Assembly (NCBI GenBank): GCA_964542435.1
Contig: CAZIVE010000012.1
Location: 1 to 43,001, forward strand
Reading direction: 5' to 3'
DNA: 43,001 nucleotides
Origin: CAZIVE01 sp964542435
GTDB taxonomy: Bacteria > Bacteroidota > Bacteroidia > Bacteroidales > Tannerellaceae
This document shows, piece by piece, positions 25,556 through 31,644 of this stretch. Positions within the stretch are counted from its first letter, which is position 1. Every line of letters begins with the position of its first letter. The notes under the pieces are model-generated. The model saw only the letters and a list, made by a program, of their open reading frames with translations, was not told where the DNA came from and did no database searches. The translations under genes and the position numbers were made by a program.

Positions 25556-27580
25556 ATGATGAAGTCACATACTCTATCCTATTGCTTCAGATTGGGCACT
25601 ATTGCTTTGGCTTCGATAGCTGTCACAACTACAGCTGTCGCGCAGGACAATCTTTTGCCACGTCCGGCGTGGATGCAGATATCGAAAGGCTATTTCAAGA
25701 CGGACAGCAGTCTGTTGTTTGGAAAGCAGAATCAGAAAGAGATACAATTTCAGATTGATCCCTCTTTCGACAAGAGTAAACCTGAGGGTTATATTTTGGT
25801 TGTGAACAAGTCCGGCGTCGTGTTGCGGGCTGGAACAGAGGCGGGATTGTTTTATGGGAAGCAGACGTTGAAGCAATTGCTCACCCAGCAGGGATTGCCT
25901 TATGTGTCGATTCAAGATTATCCGAGATTCGGCTATCGAGGTTTGCATGTGGATGTGTCGCGCCACTTTTTCCCAAAGGAGGAAATCCTGAAACTCATTG
26001 ACGTGATGTCCGATTACAAGCTCAACCGCCTGCATCTGCATCTGACTGATAACGGAGGTTGGAGACTTCAGATCGATAAGTATCCTAAATTGACGACTGA
26101 CGCAGCTTACAGACCCAGCAGCGATTATCCCAATTGGGCCTATAAAGGTCCGAGCGTATTTGTATCCAAGGATACGCCCGGTGCTTATGGTGGCTTCTAT
26201 ACGAAGGCGGATGTCCGCGAGATGGTGGCTTATGCAGCCGCTCGTCACATCACCATCATTCCGGAGATTGAGTTCCCGGATCATTCAAGCGAAGTCTTTG
26301 CGGCTTATCCCGAGCTTAGCTGTTCGGGTGAGAAGTATGGCAAGGGCAACTCAGCCTTTTGTATCGGCAACGAGAAGAGCATTCAGTTCATGAAAGACGT
26401 CCTTGCTGAGGTCGTGGAACTTTTCCCATCTGAATATATCCATGTCGGTGGTGACGAAGCGTATATGGAATCTTGGAAGAAGTGTGAGAAATGCCAGGCT
26501 TTTATGAAACGTGAAGGAATGAAGAACGTGGAGGAACTGCAGAGTTATATGATCAAGCAGTGCGAAGCGTTCTTGAAGACGAAAGGTCGTAAGCTGATCG
26601 GATGGGACGAGATTTTGAAAGGTGGACTTGCCCCGGAAGCAACGGTCATGTCGTGGCGCGGTGTCGATGGTGGAATCGCAGCTGCCCGCATGAATCATGA
26701 TGTGATCATGACTCCGTCAAGCTATTGCTATTTCGACAACTATCAGGCTGATCCTTATACGCAGCCTTTTGCAATAGGTGGATATCTTCCTGTTCGTGGT
26801 GTCTATAGTTATGATCCGGTTCCGGCTGATTCCTTAACGCCGGGACAATGCCAGCGTATCATCGGCGTACAGGGAAATACTTGGTCGGAGTTTATTCCTA
26901 CGTCAAGCCATTTGGAATATATGATGTTCCCGCGTGCCTTGGCTATTGCCGAGATCGGATGGACGCCACAGAACCTTCGTTTGTGGGATAACTTCAAGGG
27001 AAGAATGGATCATCAGGTCACGTTGCTCCTTAAACGGGGCGTCAATGCTTTCCCCAATCCGAACAGCGTGGAGATCGTAACGGAGGTGAATGCTTCCAAG
27101 CAGACGATGAAGGTAAAGCTTGAGCCCGAACGGGAACCGGCTGAGATCCATTATACGTTGGACGGAACGACTCCTACGGAATCGTCTCCGACATATAAAC
27201 ACTCTATTTCCGTTCAGGATTCTGCTTTTGTTGTGGCAGCCATCTTCAAAGATGGAAAGATGGAGGGCGACAAAGAATCCTCGCGCGTCTATAATCACAA
27301 AGCGATCGGGAAACCGGTACAATATTATATCCGTGATGTCAAATATTCAGCCGAGGGCATGACTACGCTCACCAATGGAAACAGAGGCGGCATGTTTTAC
27401 CTCGACGGTAAATGGCAGGGCTTCTCAGGCGATTTCGACTGNNNNNNNNNNNNNNNNNNNNNNNNNNNNNNNNNNNNNNNNNNNNNNNNNNNNNNNNNNN
27501 NNNNNNNNNNNNNNNNNNNNNNNNNNNNNNNNNNNNNNNNNGACAACTATCTCTTCACGGATGAAATCGTCGTTTGGTAG
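25556..27580 (+). CDS. Secreted GH20 beta-N-acetylhexosaminidase, paralogue 2 (gap in C-terminal module)
   Basis: Same architecture as its neighbours: signal peptide ending TTTAVAQ, GH20 domains with catalytic D300-E301 in IHVGGDEAYM, chitobiase C-terminal-like segment and F5/8-like module ending DNYLFTDEIVVW. I start at ATG 25556 (a second ATG follows directly); a TTG at 25526 adds ten unlikely residues. The usual PGH motif reads PDH here. The gap at 27442-27541 removes part of the last module. The paralogues have about 88 residues at this place, so about 260 bp are missing and the single frame across 100 N is not meaningful. It lies 77 bp after paralogue 1, probably co-transcribed, and is followed by a strong terminator. 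Confidence 0.93.
   Translation: MMKSHTLSYCFRLGTIALASIAVTTTAVAQDNLLPRPAWMQISKGYFKTDSSLLFGKQNQKEIQFQIDPSFDKSKPEGYILVVNKSGVVLRAGTEAGLFYGKQTLKQLLTQQGLPYVSIQDYPRFGYRGLHVDVSRHFFPKEEILKLIDVMSDYKLNRLHLHLTDNGGWRLQIDKYPKLTTDAAYRPSSDYPNWAYKGPSVFVSKDTPGAYGGFYTKADVREMVAYAAARHITIIPEIEFPDHSSEVFAAYPELSCSGEKYGKGNSAFCIGNEKSIQFMKDVLAEVVELFPSEYIHVGGDEAYMESWKKCEKCQAFMKREGMKNVEELQSYMIKQCEAFLKTKGRKLIGWDEILKGGLAPEATVMSWRGVDGGIAAARMNHDVIMTPSSYCYFDNYQADPYTQPFAIGGYLPVRGVYSYDPVPADSLTPGQCQRIIGVQGNTWSEFIPTSSHLEYMMFPRALAIAEIGWTPQNLRLWDNFKGRMDHQVTLLLKRGVNAFPNPNSVEIVTEVNASKQTMKVKLEPEREPAEIHYTLDGTTPTESSPTYKHSISVQDSAFVVAAIFKDGKMEGDKESSRVYNHKAIGKPVQYYIRDVKYSAEGMTTLTNGNRGGMFYLDGKWQGFSGDFDXXXXXXXXXXXXXXXXXXXXXXXXXXXXXXXXXXDNYLFTDEIVVW
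27442..27541. other. Assembly gap (100 N) inside GH20 paralogue 2
   Basis: Exactly 100 N in a region similar among three tandem paralogues. Alignment with paralogue 1 suggests about 260 bp are really missing. Confidence 0.93.
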
Positions 27581-27591
27581 GGGAAACTGTA

Positions 27592-27650
27592 CTTTTGGGT
27601 GAATTTAAATCCAAAAGGAGCGTTTTGACTCAAAAACAGCGCTTTTTTTT
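27592..27650 (+). terminator. Tandem hairpins and terminator after GH20 paralogue 2
   Basis: First CTTTTGG/CCAAAAG (27592-27598, 27611-27617), then AGCG-TTTTG-ACT-CAAAA-ACAG-CGCT (27619-27643), followed by a run of eight T. The second is a good rho-independent terminator and separates the first two GH20 genes from the second RNA copy. Confidence 0.85.
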
Positions 27651-27670
27651 GAATAATAATTGGCTAAATA

Positions 27671-27702
27671 TTTGGATAATCAATGCAATTGATTTATCTT
27701 TG
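27671..27702 (+). promoter_or_regulatory. Promoter of ncRNA copy 2, perfect consensus
   Basis: TTTG (27671-27674), 20 bases, TATCTTTG (27695-27702). The bases around the -33 (AAATATTTGGATA) are shared with the copy 1 promoter, so the duplication included the promoter. Confidence 0.88.
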
Positions 27703-27706
27703 TTGC

Positions 27707-27956
27707 ATAAGGAATAGAAATAAAAGGAGCTCAGCCACACCTGATCGATTGGGGAACTCATCAGTTATTTTAGAATTCCGAGACAAGCTTTTGTCATCAA
27801 TGGCGGGCCGCACCCTTCGGGGCATGCATAGCACGGCGGATTACAAAGAGGACGAAGCGCTCAAATCCTGTCATTAGGAGTTCGTCCATTTCTATAGTGT
27901 GGCTTTCCTTTTTTCCGATATCAGCAGAGAGACCTTAATCAGTCTCTCTGTTTTTA
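27707..27956 (+). ncRNA. Structured RNA, copy 2 (Bacteroidales-1-like)
   Basis: About 250 nt, a diverged duplicate of the RNA at 23018-23264. It keeps the promoter, the core of about 50 nt with the UUCG tetraloop, and a terminator (CAGAGAGAC/GTCTCTCTG, 27925-27950, then TTTTT). Changes relative to copy 1 preserve pairing: the closing stem is AGCCACAC/GTGTGGCT (a G-C pair became A-U), and the 3' arm is GGACGAA/TTCGTCC (A-U became G-C and two wobbles became Watson-Crick pairs). The terminator ends 23 bases before the start codon of GH20 paralogue 3. Confidence 0.82.
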
Positions 27957-27978
27957 TGTTAACTTAATAACAGTACTG

Positions 27979-30162
27979 ATGAAATTTTTAAAAAGTGCCG
28001 ATCTGATTCGATTGGGAATTGTTACGCTTTCCTCTATGTTTATTTCTTTTACGGCTTTTGCTCAGGACCATCTTATTCCGCGTCCTGCAAAGATGCAAGT
28101 TTCCAAAGGTTATTTCAAGACGGATAGCAGCCAGCTGTTTGCTCAACAAAGTCATCGGGGTGTCTCTTTCAAGATCGACCCGAAATTTGATAAGTCCAAA
28201 CCGGAAGGATATAGTCTGGTCGTAAACAAAGCAGGTGTGACGCTGAAGGCGGGAACACAGGCCGGATTGTTTTATGGCGAGCAGACCTTGAAACAGCTGC
28301 TTACACCGCAGGGATTGCCTTACGTTACGATCGAAGATTCGCCTCGGTTCGGCTATCGTGGACTGCATCTGGATGTTTCTCGTACGTTCTATCCCAAAGA
28401 GGAAGTTCTCAAACTGATCGATGTGATGTCGTATTATAAACTCAATCGTCTGCATCTGCATCTGACGGATAACGGCGGGTGGCGACTTCAGATCGACAAA
28501 TATCCGAAACTGACTTCGGAAGCTGCCTTCAGACCGGTCAAGAGTTATGTACAGTGGCAATATCTCAACAAGGAACATCCTTTTGTCAAAGAGGGAACGC
28601 CAAATTCTTACGGCGGATATTATACCAAAGCGGATATTCGTGAAATGGTGGCTTATGCGGCAGCTCGTCACATCACCATCATTCCGGAGATCGAGTTCCC
28701 GGCTCATGCGAGTGAAGTGTTCGTGGCTTATCCGGAGCTCTGCTGTTCGGGAAAGAAGTATGGTAATTCTGCTTTCTGCATCGGCAATGAGAAGACCATT
28801 CAGTTTATGAAGGATGTCCTTTCGGAAGTTGTGGAGCTTTTCCCTTCTGAATATATTCATGTCGGAGGTGATGAGGCTAATATGGAGGCTTGGAAGACTT
28901 GCGAGAAGTGTCAGGCACTGATGAAACGGGAAGGTATGAAGAATGTGGAGGAACTGCAGAGCTATATGATCAAGCAGTGCGAGGACTTTCTGAAGACGAA
29001 GGGTCGTAAGATCATCGGATGGGACGAGATTCTGAAGGGCGGTATTGCTCCCGAAGCTACGGTCATGTCATGGCGTGGCGTGGATGGCGGCATCAAGGCT
29101 GCACGTATGAATCATGACGTCATCATGACTCCGACCAACTTCTGCTATTTCGACTACTATCAGGCTGATCCTGCTACACAGCCTTTGGCTATCGGCGGTT
29201 ACGTGCCGGTACGCAGAGTGTATGGCTATGATCCGATTCCTGCCGATTCATTGACTCCTGCTCAGCAGAAGCATATCATCGGTGTGCAGGGAAATACCTG
29301 GTCTGAGTTTATTCCGACGACCAGCCATTTGGAATATATGATGTTCCCGCGTGCTTTGGCTATCGCCGAGATCGACTGGACACCGCAGAACCTGCGTTCA
29401 TGGGATAATTTCAAAGTTCGTATGAACAACAATATCGCTCTGCTGCACAAACGCGGCATCAATGCTTTCCCCAATCCGAACAATGTGGAGATAGCACTCA
29501 CCCCGAATCTCACGAAGAAGAACATCGCTGTCAAGTTCATTCCCGAGCGTAAGCCGGCTGAGATCCGCTATACGCTGGACGGCTCGACACCTACGACCGC
29601 TTCTCCTTTATTTAAGGTTCCTTTCACCGTCAAAGATTCTGCCAATGTGGTAGTGGCGATCTTCAAGGATGGAAAGATCGAAGGTGACAAGGTGGCTCTG
29701 CATGTCGATGCGCATAAGGCTATGGGAAAGCCCGTTCATTATTATTCTGACGGAAGCATCAAATATCCGGCTGAAGGAGCGACCTCTCTGACCAACGGGC
29801 AGCGTGGTAGCATGTTCTATCTGGATGGCAAATGGCAGGGCTTCGCGAAAGATCTCGACTGCTCGGTTGACTTGGGAAAGGTGATAAACATCCATTCCGT
29901 CACGACCACCTGGCTGCGTCGTGTAGCTCAGGGGATCTTCGAACCGGTGCAGATTGAATTGCTCACTTCGAACGACGGCGTAAACTACACTTCTCAGACT
30001 ACGGTTCCGTGCCAGATCAAGGAAAACGATTCACGCACCTCGCTTCCAGTCAGCATCAACGGCAACTGGAATACGCGGTATGTACGCTTGAAGGCAAAGA
30101 TATTACCTTATTGGTTCTATGGAGATGTCTCCATGTTCACCGATGAGATCGTTGTTTGGTAA
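27979..30162 (+). CDS. Secreted GH20 beta-N-acetylhexosaminidase, paralogue 3
   Basis: A 727-residue enzyme with signal peptide (cleavage near 29, TAFAQ/D), GH20 N-terminal and barrel domains, catalytic D298-E299 in IHVGGDEANM, chitobiase C-terminal-like segment (ERKPAEIRYTLDGSTPT) and an F5/8-like module ending MFTDEIVVW. The usual PGH reads PAH (EIEFPAHASE). It is closer to paralogue 2 than to paralogue 1 in several stretches (HITIIPEIEFP, GVDGGI, IIGVQGNTWSEFIPT). It is preceded by RNA copy 2, and the next gene (patatin) starts at the very next base after its stop, so the two are surely co-translated. Activity is as good a prediction as for paralogue 1; substrate preference probably differs. 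Confidence 0.95.
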   Translation: MKFLKSADLIRLGIVTLSSMFISFTAFAQDHLIPRPAKMQVSKGYFKTDSSQLFAQQSHRGVSFKIDPKFDKSKPEGYSLVVNKAGVTLKAGTQAGLFYGEQTLKQLLTPQGLPYVTIEDSPRFGYRGLHLDVSRTFYPKEEVLKLIDVMSYYKLNRLHLHLTDNGGWRLQIDKYPKLTSEAAFRPVKSYVQWQYLNKEHPFVKEGTPNSYGGYYTKADIREMVAYAAARHITIIPEIEFPAHASEVFVAYPELCCSGKKYGNSAFCIGNEKTIQFMKDVLSEVVELFPSEYIHVGGDEANMEAWKTCEKCQALMKREGMKNVEELQSYMIKQCEDFLKTKGRKIIGWDEILKGGIAPEATVMSWRGVDGGIKAARMNHDVIMTPTNFCYFDYYQADPATQPLAIGGYVPVRRVYGYDPIPADSLTPAQQKHIIGVQGNTWSEFIPTTSHLEYMMFPRALAIAEIDWTPQNLRSWDNFKVRMNNNIALLHKRGINAFPNPNNVEIALTPNLTKKNIAVKFIPERKPAEIRYTLDGSTPTTASPLFKVPFTVKDSANVVVAIFKDGKIEGDKVALHVDAHKAMGKPVHYYSDGSIKYPAEGATSLTNGQRGSMFYLDGKWQGFAKDLDCSVDLGKVINIHSVTTTWLRRVAQGIFEPVQIELLTSNDGVNYTSQTTVPCQIKENDSRTSLPVSINGNWNTRYVRLKAKILPYWFYGDVSMFTDEIVVW

Positions 30163-31032
30163 ATGATTTTAGACGATAAGACAGGATTAGTGCTCGAGGG
30201 CGGCGGTATGCGTGGAATTTTCACAGCCGGCGTCCTCGACTGTTTCATGGACCGTCGGATACGCTTTCCGTACGTGATCGGCGTCTCTGCCGGCGCGAGC
30301 AATGGCATTTCGTATGCTTCGGGACAGCGCGGCCGTGCCAAGTTCAGTGACATTGACCTGCTCAAGCTTCGTCCTTACATCGGCTGGAAGTTCCTCTTTC
30401 AAGGAAAGGGTTTCATCGACATCGAATATCTCTTCGGCCGTTATCCGCAGGAATATCATAAGTTCGATTACGATGCCTATTTTCGTTCTCCGATGCGCTT
30501 CGTGATGGTGGCAAGCGACTGCCGCACGGGAAAGGCCGTCTATATTGAAGAAAAGCACGATCGGGAACTGCTTCTGCAGTATTGCCGAGCCTCCTGTTCC
30601 CTGCCGTTCATCGGCCCGATTGCGCGGGTCGGCGGCGTGCCCTATCTGGACGGCGGCATCTGCGATTCCATTCCTGTCGCTCGTGCCATGGCCGATGGCT
30701 ATGAAAAGAATGTGATTGTCTTGACGCGCAACAAAGGCTATCGCAAACCCGACAAGAATTTCGCGCTCGCGCGGTTGTTTTATCATAAATATCCTGCCAT
30801 TCGGGAACAGCTCCTGCTTCGTTACCGGCATTACAACGAGCAGCTTGATCTGGTGGAACGATTGGAAAAGGAGGGAAAGGTCGTGGTGATTCGTCCCGAG
30901 AAACCTATCGTGGTTGGACGCATGGATACGGACGAGAAGCGGCTTTCTGATCTGTATGACGAAGGTTATTCCCTTGCCGAAAAGGCTCTGACGTTCGTAG
31001 AAATGCAAAATACCGGAGAAAAAGGGCTTTGA
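30163..31032 (+). CDS. Patatin-like phospholipase
   Basis: A 289-residue cytoplasmic or membrane-associated lipid acyl hydrolase resembling E. coli YjjU. The Ser-Asp dyad and oxyanion loop are visible: GGGMRG (13-18), GVSAG with S42, and DGG with D163. The start ATG directly abuts the TAA of GH20 paralogue 3. The last 13 residues (TFVEMQNTGEKGL) are encoded by the first unit of the 41-bp tandem repeat at 30991, and the TGA lies at the unit border, so the present C-terminus seems to have been created or changed by the repeat. Whether that alters function is unknown. Confidence 0.93.
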   Translation: MILDDKTGLVLEGGGMRGIFTAGVLDCFMDRRIRFPYVIGVSAGASNGISYASGQRGRAKFSDIDLLKLRPYIGWKFLFQGKGFIDIEYLFGRYPQEYHKFDYDAYFRSPMRFVMVASDCRTGKAVYIEEKHDRELLLQYCRASCSLPFIGPIARVGGVPYLDGGICDSIPVARAMADGYEKNVIVLTRNKGYRKPDKNFALARLFYHKYPAIREQLLLRYRHYNEQLDLVERLEKEGKVVVIRPEKPIVVGRMDTDEKRLSDLYDEGYSLAEKALTFVEMQNTGEKGL

Positions 31033-31215
31033 CGCTCGTAGAAATGGAATTTTCCGGGGAAATAGGATTTCTACGTCCGTCGGAATGGTATTTACCACAG
31101 AAATAGTATTTCTATGTCCGTAGAAATGCAAAATACTGGGGAAAAAGGACTTCTACATTCGTAGGAATGCAAAAAACCGAGGAAATAGGACTTCTACGTT
31201 CGTAGGAATGCAAAA
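30991..31215. repeat. 41-bp tandem repeat starting inside the patatin gene
   Basis: Units at 30991-31031, 31032-31072, 31073-31113, 31114-31154, 31155-31195 and a partial unit to 31215, cut by the gap. The pattern is ACGTTCGTAGAAATGCAAAA followed by about 21 G- and A-rich bases ending CTTCT. Unit 1 is coding, and I count about 34 of 41 matches with unit 4. The stretch 31033-31644 has no recognised gene: it holds this array, the gap, a second array and a promoter. Confidence 0.93.
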
Positions 31216-31315
31216 NNNNNNNNNNNNNNNNNNNNNNNNNNNNNNNNNNNNNNNNNNNNNNNNNNNNNNNNNNNNNNNNNNNNNNNNNNNNNNNNNNNNN
31301 NNNNNNNNNNNNNNN
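31216..31315. other. Assembly gap (100 N) between two repeat families
   Basis: Exactly 100 N. The 41-bp family lies to the left and a different 42-bp family to the right, so their junction and copy numbers are unknown. Confidence 0.97.
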
Positions 31316-31483
31316 AAACAAGGGTTGGAAAGGAGTAGTCGGCAGTCGAGTAGAGCAAAACAAGGGTTGGGAAGAAGTAGTCGGCAATCGAGTAGAGCAA
31401 AACAAGGGTTGGAAAGAAGTAGTCGGCAATCGAGTAGAGCAAAACAAGGGTTGGGAAGGAGTAGTCGGCAGTCAAGTAGGTTT
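31316..31483. repeat. 42-bp tandem repeat, AAACAAGGGTTGG type
   Basis: Four units from 31316 in steps of 42 bp (31316, 31358, 31400, 31442), the last one diverging at its end. The unit begins AAACAAGGGTTGG and contains AGTAGTCGGCA. It is unrelated to the 42-bp family at 5229. Because 42 is a multiple of three and the unit has few stops, long repetitive ORFs appear on both strands; I do not regard them as genes. Confidence 0.93.
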
Positions 31484-31537
31484 GGGAATGTGGTATGGAT
31501 CTTCGTTGCGTACCGAAGTTGAATTGTATGTTACAAT

Positions 31538-31568
31538 ATTGTTAACAGCAGGGAAATGATTATTTTTG
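31538..31568 (+). promoter_or_regulatory. Promoter of the amidase-GT-DUF4922-pncAB unit
   Basis: ATTG (31538-31541), 19 bases, TATTTTTG (31561-31568). Transcription from here would start at about 31574, downstream of the first in-frame ATG at 31570, which supports the later start at 31645. Confidence 0.7.
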
Positions 31569-31644
31569 CATGATAAAAGAGGAGAAGGCAGCTTCTACGT
31601 TTTATGCAAATGAAAATGAAGTTGTTTCTCTTTCACAAGATAAA

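Noticed and set aside
27683..27877. A 64-codon plus-strand ORF inside ncRNA copy 2
   Set aside because: It starts upstream of the transcript start, and the corresponding frame in copy 1 is broken. The differences between copies preserve stems, not codons.
31316..31483. A CRISPR array, considered for the second 42-bp repeat
   Set aside because: It is pure tandem repetition without spacers.
31112..31522. Repetitive ORFs on both strands across the 41/42-bp repeat arrays
   Set aside because: They arise from repeat periodicity and run through 100 N. No start signal or protein family supports them.
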